Shown piece after piece: positions 1 through 11,296 of a DNA stretch of 64,000 nucleotides. The position numbers and the translations under genes were made by a program. The notes under the pieces were generated by a model. The model had not been told where the DNA came from, did no database searches, and saw nothing but the letters and a program-made list of their open reading frames with translations. Each line of letters opens with the position of its first letter. The first letter of the stretch is position 1. This stretch comes from Garcia nutans (Eukaryota; Streptophyta; Magnoliopsida; Malpighiales; Euphorbiaceae), in assembly GCA_947685225.1 (NCBI GenBank), contig CANTUV010000051.1, positions 5,642,001 through 5,706,000 on the forward strand, given 5' to 3'.

Positions 1-2
1 CT

Positions 3-983
3 TTGGCTACTAACACCCAACAGTTTCAGCAGGAAACTAGGACTAGTATTCATAATATAGAAAAGCAAATTGGTCAATTATCTTCGTCGGTGAGCAAACT
101 TGAAGCTCAGAATTTTGGTAAGCTTCCCTCACAAACAGTGATTAATCCTAGGGAAAATGTTAGTACGATGATATTGCAAAGTGGAAAAGAAGTGGATAGT
201 CAAGCTGTTCATGAGTCAACAAAGAAGAAGCAGCAGCAAGGTGTAGAGAAGACCGATGTTCCTGATGTGGAGGTAAATTCTGAACCTCAAATTAATAAGG
301 CTAATAATTTTGTTGTCCCTCCTCCCTTTCCTAGTAGGTTGGCTAAGACAAAGAAGGAAGAACAAGAGAAGGATATCTTGGAGATTTTCAAGAAAGTAGA
401 GGTGAATATACCTTTACTTGAGGTGATCAAGCAAATACCCAGGTATGCTAAATTCCTTAAAGAGTTGTGCATTACAAGGCGTAAGTTGCGGAATAATGAA
501 AAGGTACATGTTGGGGAAAGTGTGTCAGCACTTATTCAAAGAAAAATACCCCCTAAGTGTAAGGATCCAGGTTCGTTTTCTATACCTTGTAGGATAGGAA
601 ATTCTAAATTTGAACGTGCAATGGCTGATTTAGGGGCATCAATTAGTGTCATGTCATTTTCAGTTTTTCAAACTTTGAATTTGGGCCCTCTAAAAGAAAC
701 TAGTGTTATTATTGAATTAGCTGATCGTTCAAATGTTTATCCCATAGGTGTAGTTGAGGATGTTTTAGTACAGATTGGAGAACTAATTTTTCCTGCATAT
801 TTTTACATTTTGGATATGGAAGATTGTGTTCCTACATCAAATTCAGCTCTAATTTTATTTGGAAGGCCTTTCTTAAAGACTTCCAAAACAAAAATTGATG
901 TGGCTGGTGATACTTTAACAATGGAATTTGATGGAGAAATTGTGAAATTTAATGTTTTTGGATGTCATGAAACACCTACTTGA
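3..983 (+). CDS. gag C-terminus plus aspartic protease of gypsy element (5' partial)
   Basis: The open frame of 326 codons starts at the window edge, so the true start lies upstream. Residues 1-60 look like the C-terminal part of a plant gypsy gag, with a coiled-coil-like stretch followed by KLPSQTVINP. Residues 110-180 are charged linker. Residues 195-320 form a retropepsin-like protease with the plant-type active site DLGAS (209-213) followed by ISVM, and a C-terminal ILFGRPFLKT motif. The protease would cleave the polyprotein during particle maturation. The frame ends at a TGA shortly after the protease fold, where autonomous relatives run on into reverse transcriptase. The frame is undamaged in this span, unlike the neighbouring older elements, which fits a more recent insertion. 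Confidence 0.85.
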   Translation: MATNTQQFQQETRTSIHNIEKQIGQLSSSVSKLEAQNFGKLPSQTVINPRENVSTMILQSGKEVDSQAVHESTKKKQQQGVEKTDVPDVEVNSEPQINKANNFVVPPPFPSRLAKTKKEEQEKDILEIFKKVEVNIPLLEVIKQIPRYAKFLKELCITRRKLRNNEKVHVGESVSALIQRKIPPKCKDPGSFSIPCRIGNSKFERAMADLGASISVMSFSVFQTLNLGPLKETSVIIELADRSNVYPIGVVEDVLVQIGELIFPAYFYILDMEDCVPTSNSALILFGRPFLKTSKTKIDVAGDTLTMEFDGEIVKFNVFGCHETPT

Positions 984-1106
984 ACTGTTTTCTATTAATT
1001 GATATAATTGTGCATAATTTGTTTTTAGCCTTTGAACAGGATTGATTTTGCAAGGAATAAGTGATTTGTTGCTGTGGCTATGTCTAGCCTAAGACGTTAA
1101 AAGAGG

Positions 1107-1130
1107 GCGCTAACTGGGAGGCAACCCAGC
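1107..1130 (+). other. conserved gypsy spacer motif with hairpin
   Basis: GCGCTAACTGGGAGG is followed directly by CAACCCAGC. CTGGG (1114-1118) pairs with CCCAG (1125-1129) around a six-base loop. From memory, Athila/Tat-branch elements carry a very similar GGGAGGCAACCC motif after their pol gene. Here it follows the protease directly. Confidence 0.55.
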
Positions 1131-3256
1131 ACAAGTTTAAATTTTGCTGAGTTTTTTTTTATTTTATTTTTTTTATTTTATTTTTGTTTTATTTTTATTT
1201 TATCTACAGTGTCATCTTCTTGCTCTAGTTCTGAAATTTCTAGTAAATAAAGGTTAAAAATTGGTTTCAATGGTGGAGTAATAGTACAGAGAATGAGCTT
1301 ATATTGTTACTTATACTTACGTTGTTTTAATAATAAGCTGGACCGTTACTTTTACTCTAATATAAGGTATTTTTAACTTAACCGGTTTTATTTTATTTTA
1401 CAGTTAAGGGTAAAAGAAACAAAAAGGGGTCAAAGCAGTTAGCCAGTTACTACATCATCCCTCTCTCATGCTTCTCTCTCCTAGGGATACCTCAAGCCGC
1501 CACCATCTTCTACCAACGCAAAAGCAGAGCGTCTCCAATCATCACCGGCGACTCTCTGCCAGTGCCACCAGCTCTGCTCAGCCACTCTCTTCTTCGAATC
1601 GAAAAAAAAAAAGAACCGAAGACCCTCAAAACGCCGCCATCTCCACTTAGAATCTACGCCAGAATCACCACCTCAGCTCACAAACATTCACGATTGGCCT
1701 ATAATCTCCTCCTTTTATCTTTTCAGTCGCAACAGAGATTAATTGAATTAGAAGACGCCAATTGCAGCTTCAGGCAATTCGCGAAGATCAAACAGAATTG
1801 CTACCTTCTATTGCGATATCAGACAACCTTTCCCCACCGGACCATCCATCACAATTCAGGTTCTGACTTTCGTGTTTCCAGCTCCATCAAATTAAGGTTT
1901 AAACTGATTCTCTTTCTTCACTCTGATTCATTCTTTTGTGTCATCACCCAGGTACGTTTTTCACATCTCATCTGCTAGTCTCTTTTAATTTTGTAGTGGT
2001 TTTGAACTGAGATATTTGATGAGCATTTCTTGATTTTGTGATGGTTCTGAAAATTTCTTAATTTTGTTCTGAGAATGGTATAATAGTAAGCAAGTCTTGG
2101 GGATTTGAAAGTTTTTGCTAGGACTTTTGAAGACTTATTTGTGTTGATGATACCCCTTGGTTCAAATATGAGAAAATTGGTTGCTTTGGTCTGCTGAATT
2201 TACTACAAGTTGGGTGTTGAATTGCTGCATAGCTTTTGATTCAAATTGAGAAAATTAGTTGATTGTGCTTACTGAAATTGGTATACTAGTTGGCATAACT
2301 TGGTAATTGAACTGTTACTGTGATTTTTGTGATATTTGATTGTTGAGCAAACTGTACATTCTTATTTTTGGAATGAAAAGTTTATGTTTCTCTTTTCTGT
2401 TCAAGTTGTGAAGACTCTTAGAAGAAATTTTGACTGAAAATTGAGGACTTAATGAACTAATCTCAGTGAGTTTGAATGTTTTGGCTTGGATTGCTATGAG
2501 CCATATACTGTTAATGATCTACCATCTGCTGCATGTTCTTTAATTATATCCATTCGATCAAGTTTGCTGGAATTTTAATGGCAATTAATTATTTGTAACA
2601 TTGGGTGGCATTGGTTTAGGAATGCTGGTTCAGATTGTTGTGAGACACCTCTATAGTTCTTGGTTGAGTTCTTGCAAGTAGTCTATTTGATAGAGGTTAC
2701 AACTTTCCAGTTTTGAGCATGAATTGAATGGTGTATACATGCTATGTACTTCAATTTGAGACAAGATTGTGAAAATATATGAGGGAATGTGAATTTACCT
2801 TGTCCAATCTATAATGCATTTTGATTCATGAAAATTGAGTATTTTGGATTGATTTAAGTTAGAAATTTGAGTCTTTTATAGGCTTTATGCTAGTTAAAGT
2901 GTTAAATATGACTGAACATTGACAATAGCTCTGTTCATAATTAGTTCTGTGACTAGCATACCTGATTGGCATGAAAAGTTGTTGAAAAGAATTGATCATT
3001 AATTTTTGAAGAGACTTTGACTTGTTTTAGCTGTGTGTTTTGTATTTGATTCTCTTGCTGGTTTAAAATTGGGAAATAACAGAGCAGGTCAAATGAGGGT
3101 GAAAGTGCAACTGCATATTACAGCAGTGGCAGAACCATGGAGATACAAGGAGTGGATATGCAATTAATGGTTGGATTTGCAGCACAAACAGGGCAGTACC
3201 CTATCTCTTTTGCACTTTCTTTTTGTTGATTCCCTCTTATGTTTGATTTGTTCACA

Positions 3257-3292
3257 TTGAGGACAATGTGTGAAATAAGTGTGGGGGAGGGA
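3257..3292 (+). other. internal polypurine-tract-like block
   Basis: TTGAGGACAATGTG, then AATAAGTGTGGGGGAGGGA. The same order of words (TTGAGGACAA, ATAAGTGTGGGG) recurs immediately before the 3' LTR at 4654-4682. It could be a second priming site for plus-strand DNA, or a relic of an internal duplication. Confidence 0.45.
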
Positions 3293-4652
3293 TTTAATTA
3301 TAAGGGGTTTTATGCTGAAATTTTTATGCTTAAATGAATGGTTTTGCAGCTGAAATTCTAATGCTATATTGTTGAAATTGTGAGCTTTATATTGCCATAT
3401 GCTGCTGCCATTGTTCTGTTTTTGGTACCATTATTCTTTTCTTGGTGATTTGCTCCTTATTTGGGTCAATTTTTAATTTTCATGGCATATATACTGTTTT
3501 TGAGCTATACATGCTGCCATATGCTTATTTTCAAGTAAAATTGACTGTTTTAAATGTTGTAAGAGGAAAATGCTTCTTGAAATTATGTTTGACACTTATC
3601 CCATGAATTATGTTGAGTAAACTTTTTGAATTTTTGACATTATATGCTGATTTAGGGATTACTTATGGGCTTAATTAGTGTCTTTTAAGTAGACTTGAAA
3701 CTCTACATGCAAAAAAAAAAAAAAGATTTTGAGCAAATAATTTTTAAGAATTTCTTTCTTGAGTTGGAGCAATCCTTTGAGCTAAGTGAACAATGCTTTT
3801 AATTAGTTTAGCGAAGTCGTTTTAACTAATTTTATTTCTTGTTCAGTTAGAATAAGTTGTTGAATTTGTGATTTCTTTTTGATTTAGAGTTTGAGGCTTG
3901 AGCTAATGGTTAGACCTATGAATTGCATGAGCTTAACTTGACTATTACTCTTAGAATCTTTATATAACCTGCTTAGTCATGGAAATGAGCATTGTGTGTG
4001 CGTTGTTGCATAGTAGAAAGAAAGTGAAATAAAAGAGTTAAAAAAAAAGTGAAAAACAGAAAACAAGTGCAAAAGGAAAGAAGTGAAAAAAAAAAGTCAA
4101 AAAGAAAAACAAAGAAAAGCAAAAATAAAAAAAAAGTAGGAAATAAAAAATGAAGGCAAAACCAAAGGCTTGAGCAGTCGTGGTACTCCTCTGCCCGAGT
4201 TTGGGCAATGAGTAGGTTGGCCTTGCCGCATGAGTTTGTGAAGTCAGGTACCCGCAGGCGGGTTTCCACAAAATGCTGACTCACTCATGTTAGCGATAAA
4301 TGTTCAAGCACTAGGAAAGTCAAATAAGTTCAATAAAGTCTAGTTTTTTTTGTGTGGTTGCAATGATTTTTAGTGACTTCGCAGGTTATGTGAACATTCT
4401 CCTAGTAATGGTATAATTGCTATTAGACTTAAAGAATTGCATGTTTTAAATGGTAATATTTAAGCCTTGGATTTTATGTTAGGGAGAGTCTTAATTCAGC
4501 TCTTTAGTCTTTTTGAACTTCAAATAAACTTAGTCAACTTGACTTTGCTTAGCAATTAAAATTGTTTTTCCGAATGTTCTTGTAAGGAATGTGAAGATTT
4601 GGGAGAGGATTCTTTTAAAAAATTTTGAATTTTGCTTGAGTTTTGAGCCATG

Positions 4653-4686
4653 CTTGAGGACAAGCATGGGATAAGTGTGGGGAATT
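4653..4686 (+). other. polypurine tract region before gypsy 3' LTR
   Basis: CTTGAGGACAAGCATGGG, then ATAAGTGTGGGGAATT, directly abutting the LTR start TGATA. The position and purine bias are those of the plus-strand primer site. Confidence 0.7.
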
Positions 4687-6295
4687 TGATATGTGCATAA
4701 TTTGTGTCTTTATTGTCTATAATCTAATGCATTTTTGAGTTATTTGAGTGCTTAATTTATTTGTTTAGACATTGTTTATCAATTGGACCTTATTTTAATT
4801 GCATTTGATATAATATAAGTAAAGTGGTAAAATTCCAGCATTTAGAATGTTTTGATGTATGTTCGGTTTTTCAGGGATATCCGGAGTTGTAGACCTTCAA
4901 TTTGCAATCTGTTTGATGCGTTGGAAAGATGAGACAGAAATTTACAATTTTTCAAAGGAATCGAGATTCAATTCAGCCTACATGTTGGTCAAAATTGGCG
5001 TTGAATTTCTGAACACAAGAGCTGTGTGAGTAGCGCGACCTATTCTGTTTCGGACCTCATATCTGGACCTCTGAGTGCCGAAACAAGATGAACCCAGGCC
5101 CATTAGACTCCTAAGAAACAGCCCTACAGATGTTATGAAGGCTATTTAGTGAGATGACGTCGTTTTGACTCTCCAAAACGGCATCCAAGTCTGCGTTTCT
5201 GCAACAACGTTCACAATTAGGGCTGTTGCGGTATTCTGATCGTAACTTGAGTTTGGAGGCTCGGTTTGGAGTGAACCTTAGCTTGTTGGAAACGTGAGAA
5301 AGATATCTTCGATTTTGTTGAAGAAGTCGTGATCAGATTTTAAAGGGAAGAGGCTGAAAAAGGGGCACGAAATCTGGAATGTTTTTGTCTTTCAAATTCT
5401 TATCTTCGTGAAGCTACAGGGGAATGAGTTTTTTTTTTGGCACAGCAGGGAGACAGTGAGTTGACATTTTTTTTTCTTCTTCTTTTTCCATTTTTCATCT
5501 TTGATTTTTGTTAGCCATGAGTGGCTAAGTCTTTTAGTTCAATTCAAGGGATTTAATAATCCATGTATATTTGTGAGACTTGATCTTGAATTGAGTATTT
5601 CTTCTTTGAATATCTATTGATTCTTGTTTTAATTGATTTAATTTTATTAAGTTTTTTGCTAAAAAGGCCTATTAGTAAAGTGTTTGATAGGATTAACTGC
5701 TATTTCAACCTTCATAATCCGTAATTGTTATGAAAGGGTGAATATTAGTAGCAATTAGATGTTACTGATTATCACAGTTTTCAGTAATATTCTATAGAAA
5801 CAATAGGATTGAATTAAATAGTTTATGCTTCATAAATTATTGTTCAAGTTTAACTGCTTCCAGTTCTTAATGCTCTTATTAAATTGAAAGGGATTGCTTA
5901 ATACCCAATCGTTTAATAATTAGAGTTAATGAGGGTGCTGGGCTCGAGTTAATGAAAATAGAGATGTTTGAGGATTTATCATGCTCGTTGATAAATTCTA
6001 GTTAAGTATTCAAAGAGAAATTTTATCATTAGTTGTCTATGATCAAGTGTGCATTTGATTGGAAATTACCTTGAATTGACTTTCAATCAATTTGCTTCAC
6101 AACCTTAGTTATTTAATCAGTTTTCCTTTCTTTGATTTGTTAAAATTCAGTTTTCACAACAAAAACCCCCCTTCCGCAAACACAAGAGTACAATTTCAGT
6201 CTCTAGGGTTCGACCTGGATTCACCGTCTCAACAGTTTAATTCAGTTATTTATATTTGGTGGAATCGACGAACATCAAGGGCAAATATCTTATCA
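4687..6295 (+). repeat. 3' LTR of the Athila/Tat-like element
   Basis: The 1609 bp block begins TGATATG and ends CTTATCA, so its ends form the inverted pair TGATA/TATCA. It starts right after a purine tract and ends exactly where copia coding sequence on the other strand resumes (TAGTCAATGCCC at 6296). It is long for an LTR, as is usual in this branch. The partner LTR is outside the window. Confidence 0.8.
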
Positions 6296-9200
6296 TAGTC
6301 AATGCCCTTCTCTTGGTTTTAGTCTTTGGCTACCAATCTAGCTTTGTTCCTATTAATGAGACCATTTTCATTAAGCTTATTCCTATATACTCATTTAGAT
6401 CCTATAATTAGATGGTCTTTACGTCTAGGAATAAGTTTTCACACATTATTTCTCTCAAATTGGTTGAGTTCATCTCGCATAGCAATCACCCAACATTCAT
6501 CACTAAGAGCCTCCTCAATGGCCATTGACTCAATTTGAGAAACAAAAGCAACATTAATATCTAAGTATTTAAGTTTGGATCTAGTAGTTGCTCCTTTTGA
6601 TGTGTCACCAATGTTGAATTCTTTTAGATGATCCTTCTTGTATTGCCAATCTTTGGGTAGCTCTTGAGACACTTCTTTTTGTTCATCATGATTATTCTTT
6701 GGAACATTAATTGTTTCTTATTGTTCAAATGTACCTACAAAATCATCAAGAGTACTACTTTTCCTTTGATCAAGTTTAGATGATTCATAAAAAACAACAT
6801 GCATTGATTCCTTAACTACTATAGTTCTCTTATTAAATACATTATATGCTTCACTAGATGATGAATGCCCTAAAAATATGTCTTCATCCGACTTGGATGA
6901 GAATTTTTCAAGATTATCCTTGGTGTTCAATATAAAGAATTTGCATCCAAATACTCTAAGATATAAAATTTTGGGTATTCTTCCATTCTATAACTCATAA
7001 GAAATTTTATTTATCAAATGCCTTTTGTAAATACGATTTGAAATATAACATGCGGTATTAATGACTTCCACCTAAATGTAAGATGGTAAGTCATACTCAT
7101 TGAGCATTGTCCTAGCTATTTCAACCAAAGTTCTATTTTTTCTTTCAACCATATCATTTTGTTGTGGTGTTCTAGGAGCCAAAAAATTATGTAATATACA
7201 AAACTCATTACAAAATTTTTTCAAATTTTCATTTTCAAATTCTTTGTCATGATCACTTCTAATAGATGTTATTACATTGTCTTTTTCATTTTGAACTCTT
7301 TTTGCAAATATTTTAAAATGATTAAAGGCTTCATTCTTTTGAGCTAAGAAATTAATCCATGTAAATCTTAAATAATCATCAACAAGTACAAATGCATATA
7401 ACTTGCCACATAGGCTAGCAACTCTATTTGGTCCAAACAAATTCAAATGAATAAGTTCTAAGGGTCTAGAAGTACTTACAATATTTTTAGATTTGAATGA
7501 ACTTTTGTGTTGCTTACCAAATTGACAAGGTTCACAATCATATCCTTATCAAATTTTACCTTAGAGACACCATCAACTATCTCTTCTTTACTAATACATT
7601 TTAAGTGATCCATACTAGCATGTCCTTGTCTTCTATGTCATAACCAAGTATCATTATTAATAGAAATCAAGCATTCAAATGCATTATTAGAATGTATGTC
7701 AATTTTATATGTATTGCCAATTATAGCTCCTTTGAATGCAAGTTGACCATTTGAATTAATAATTTTGCATCCTTTTGAGTCAAAACTTACATCACAACCT
7801 TTATTATATAATTGACATACACTTATCAAATTATGTTTCAATCTATCAACAAGCCACATATTTTCAATCGAATTTTTACTAAGCATGCCAATGGAACCAA
7901 TGTCAATGATTTTACCTTTAGCATTATTCCCAAAAGTAACATTGTCTCCATGCTTATAAGTGAGTGTTGTGAAAAACTTTATATTGCACGTCATATGCCT
8001 TAAGCATCCACTATCCTCAAGTCAAGTACTCTCATTAATAGTAGATTTTAGGCTTACCTACAAGATAATGATGTTCATCTTTTTTTGGGTACCCAAATAA
8101 AGTTGGGTCCTTGAGAGTTAATGGTAGAAGGATTCTCTAACTTGAGATTAGTCTTCCTAATGTAGCAAAACATGCTCTTATATCTAAATTTCATATAGTT
8201 TGTGCATTGATATAATGTTCTATACTTATGCACTTTCCTATTAAAATTCAATAAACTACATACACAATTGCGAGTATGTGATGGATGAATTTGTTTTTGT
8301 GCATTTTTATGTTTATGCACATGCCTTATATATATGAATGCATGGTTTACTCTTGGAACATTAGTTCTATAGCCTTGTGAAACCAATGTAATCCTTTTAG
8401 GATTTTTAGGTTTGGTTTATGCATTAGTGTTCTTTATAACTTCAACACCAGAAGTTTGAGTTGTAGATTCGTTTACAAATGTTGGTGCATTAGATGTAGT
8501 GATAGATGAGCCATTGAATCCTAAACCATATTTCAAGGAGGGTGACCTTTGATTATCTATCAATATGTCTGATGCCTCTTTTCTCTTATGAAATTTTGAA
8601 ATTGATTCTTTTAGTTCTTTTAGCTCATCCTTTAAAATTTCATTTTTCTTGATTATATTTTCTAAGCTATGCGAATTTTTATTCATTTTATCAATTGATT
8701 TCAACAATTGTTCATTTGAAGTATTTAATTCTAATATAGAGTTTTTCAAGCACACAAAATTATTTTCTAGCTTAGAACATTTATCCTTATAAAATTTCAT
8801 CTTATAAAAATACTTTTCTACTCTAAGGTTTATATGTTCAATCAAATCACTATTATCTAAAGCATCATCAATATCATTATCATATGCAATTAAGATTAAA
8901 GATTGAGTACCTACCTTATTAAAGTTATTTTCATCTTCAATAGCCATGAGACATAGATTAGCAATTCTTTCCTCCTCCTCTTCTTCTTCTTCCCTTGAGG
9001 AAGAATCATCCCATGTAGCTTTGAGAGATTTCTTCTTTTTCTTTTCCTACTTCTTTTTATTTTTGAACTTGAATCAATTCAATTTGATGTGACCGGATTT
9101 GTCATATTCAATATATTTTACTTCATTCTTTTTATCTTTATTTTTGAAGGAGGATTTAGAAAATGTATATTTGTCAGCTTGCAATCTTCTCTTTCTCTTT

Positions 9201-10003
9201 CAATCACTCATTCTATTTGAAAACATTGTCGTTTTTTCTTCATCATCACTATCTTCATTGCTTGAGCTCTCAACTTCTTTGATTGCCTTGAGAGCTATTG
9301 CTTTTCTCTTCTCTTTCTCACCTTGTTCTTCTTCCTTTTCATTGTGTAGTTCAAAAGTGAGTAGCTTTCCCATAGGTTCATCAGTTCTCAAGGTGCTAAG
9401 ATTATGAGCCTCTTCAATGGAAGAAACTTTTAACTTAAAGCTCTTCCTTGCTCTAAGAGCTCTCAAAATTTTTCTATTGACATCACCATGATCATATACC
9501 TTACTATATTTCTTCAATTCATTTACAATGGCAAGCAAGAAGTTCGTCATGCCGGTTATATTTTCGTTGAGCTTCATCTTGAATAACTCATACTCATGTA
9601 CATGCATTTTCTTCTTAGTGAACCTCACTTGGGTAGTGCCCTTATGATAGTTCTCAAGAGTTTTCTAAATATAATGTGCACAAGTGAGATGTTAGACTCT
9701 CCCACATTCTTCTCTTGATATTGAATTCATCAAGATGGAGGCCGTTCTATTGTTCTTGAACCGATCTTTCATATTAGCACTTGTCCATTATGATTTAGGA
9801 AGAGAAACTTGGACACCTTCAACTTCATGAGTAAGAGGTATCCACTCATTCTCAATAAAATCCCATTGCTCAGTTCCTTCACTATCTATGAACAAATATA
9901 TTTTGTTTTTTCAGTAGAAATAATTCGTTCCATTGAAATAAGGTCTTAGAAATGAGTTTTGGTTTCCATGTGTAGAGGTGTTTGCTAGTGGAATAGTTAC
10001 CAT
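6296..10003 (-). pseudogene. SIRE-like copia gag-pol polyprotein relic
   Basis: Separate open pieces can be ordered along the minus strand. 10003-9660 is gag N-terminus starting MVTIPLANTS. 9628-9200 is gag of UBN2 type with an acidic tail. 8947-8417 is a lysine-rich coiled-coil segment followed by NQRSPSLKYGLG, typical of SIRE gag. 7994-7638 covers protease/GAG-pre-integrase. 7446-7072 is integrase, with SIRSDHDKEF and an APRTPQQND/VERKNRTLVE core. 6930-6718 is the post-integrase linker. 6672-6300 is the start of reverse transcriptase, with TRSKLK, AIEEALSDE and then NKARLVAK. Stops and frame changes between pieces mean no functional polyprotein. The relic is cut at 6296 by the gypsy insertion. 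Confidence 0.8.
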
Positions 10004-10040
10004 TTTGGATCAAATTTCACAATTAAGTTTAAAAAATTTA

Positions 10041-10055
10041 CTAGCTCCGATACTA
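10041..10055 (-). other. primer binding site of SIRE-like element
   Basis: The minus strand reads TAGTATCGGAGCTAG, a decayed copy of the initiator-Met tRNA complement (TGGTATCAGAGC) used by most plant copia elements. It sits between the LTR and the gag ATG at 10003. Confidence 0.65.
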
Positions 10056-10056
10056 A

Positions 10057-11296
10057 TTATTATCCCAAGATAGCAACCAAGACGGGGTGAATTGGTTGAT
10101 TTGAAAAATAATGGTAAATTTAAAATTCAAAAACAAGAAATGAAGAAGATTGAGTAGAGTATAGAAGAAAGAATACAAAGAATTATAGTGGTTCGAATTT
10201 ACCTTGATCCTACATCTACTTCCTTAACAACTTGTTAAAATTTCACTAGCTTTGAGTTTTTATAAGCTTAACTCTAACTTGGTGTTTTCACAAGCTCACA
10301 CCAGACTTTATAATGGTTTAAGATCAATTCTCAAAATTCTTACAAGAGTTTTTTCAGGCTCACTCTAACAACCTAAGTATTTTCAAGCTCACACTCAAAC
10401 TTTTGATAGTGTTTAATGCTCATACTCAATACTCAATCAAAATAAATATAATTTTGATGCAAAGAAATGAAAGTTGTTAAACTTGAGTATTACAATCACA
10501 AAACTCTTTTAAAAAAAATAAGGTTTCTTAAGGTATTTATAGCTTTCAAGACTTGATATAGCCATTTGAGATGGAAGCCAACATATTTGATTCTTGTTTT
10601 TCACTAAATTATTTGCCAAAGCATTTTCATGGTATGACTAGCCATGGTCTAGTCTGAATTTGAGAAGGCTGGTTGGTATAGTTTAGGTCCGGTCGAAATA
10701 TTTGAAATTCTAACTAATGCTTTTTCAACGGTTGATCCATGTGGCTTACACTTATTGAGTGAAGATGTAACAGCTTCTAATTTAAATAATTTTTAAAGAG
10801 TTTGGCCAGACTTGCATTTGATCTGGTCGGACTATTGCTGGTACGGTCAAATTTTAGGCGTACCGTTGGTTCGAAACTCTACTAGATGATTTGGACAATT
10901 TCTGCTTCAAAGGTCTAGTCGGGATTTTCTTTGGTCCAGACGAACTTATTTGGTACTCTGAGAAATTGGAATTACTTCTGATCATAAAACTCTCTGTGTG
11001 AATTGCCTCTTTTCACAGCCAATAGTCTGGTCGGACTTATCCATGGTTCGAGCGGACTTCATGTAGTACAGTGAGATTTTGGGAGTACTCTCAATTGTGA
11101 AACCTTCTGTGAGAATTTTGTTCATTTGGACATCAAGGGCCCGGTCGATCTTCTTAGTGGTCTGATTGGACCTTTCAAAGTTTCTTCAAAAAATTATCTT
11201 CCTGCAAAAAATGTAACTTGATACAAATATTAGTTCAATTCAATTGGATTGCCTAAGATAAAAAATAGAATAATTGTGCCAAGGTTTTGGCTAACA
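10057..11296 (-). repeat. 5' LTR of SIRE-like copia element
   Basis: About 1.24 kb without coding potential lies between the primer site and the point where gypsy integrase sequence begins. On the minus strand it would start TGTTAGCCAAAACC at 11296. The inner end near 10057 is approximate because the usual terminal CA is not preserved. It contains several copies of a GGTCGGAC-like word. The partner LTR is outside the window. Confidence 0.6.

Larger units (their letters stand above)
984..4686 (+). other. non-coding internal region of the gypsy element
   Basis: This 3.7 kb between the protease stop and the LTR has only short frames. Landmarks are the hairpin motif at 1114-1129, a T-rich stretch at 1150-1200, a more GC-rich segment at 1460-1860 that resembles a plant 5' leader rather than retroviral coding sequence, a polypurine-tract-like block near 3281, an A/G-rich run at 4010-4150, and a short GC-rich island with small hairpins at 4190-4265. 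No reverse transcriptase, integrase or envelope-like frame was recognised. Confidence 0.7.
1..6295 (+). mobile_element. Athila/Tat-like Ty3/gypsy element, 3' portion
   Basis: The window opens inside the gag region of a Ty3/gypsy retrotransposon. In order it shows the gag C-terminus and aspartic protease (to 983), a hairpin-forming spacer motif (1114-1129), about 3.5 kb without long coding frames, a polypurine tract directly before 4687, and a 3' LTR to 6295. No reverse transcriptase, RNase H or integrase can be seen between protease and LTR, although related autonomous elements carry them there. The element stops abruptly inside the reverse transcriptase relic of a minus-strand copia element, so it inserted into that element. 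The 5' LTR lies outside the window, so the target duplication cannot be confirmed. Assignment to the Athila/Tat branch rests on the protease motif, the spacer motif and the tract preceding the LTR. Confidence 0.85.
6296..11296 (-). mobile_element. SIRE-like Ty1/copia element, 5' portion, degenerate
   Basis: Read on the minus strand, this has an LTR (about 11296-10057), a primer site (10055-10041), gag from an ATG at 10003, zinc-finger and coiled-coil gag segments, GAG-pre-integrase and integrase, and the start of reverse transcriptase. The element breaks off at 6296 in the RT motif that follows KARLVAK, where the gypsy element is inserted; the rest should lie left of the window. Its other end abuts gypsy integrase coding sequence at 11297. 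The frames are split by many stops and frameshifts, so it is inactive. A long coiled-coil gag of this kind is characteristic of the SIRE/Maximus group. Confidence 0.8.

Noticed and set aside
3973..4284. Open minus-strand frame of about 100 codons, Phe/Leu-rich, membrane-like
   Set aside because: It is the complement of an A/G-rich low-complexity run in the gypsy non-coding region; the hydrophobicity follows from T-rich codons and there is no domain.
6200..6225. GGTTCGA T-loop-like word suggesting a tRNA
   Set aside because: No acceptor, D or anticodon arms can be drawn around it, and it lies in an LTR. No tRNA, rRNA or other structured RNA gene was found in the window.
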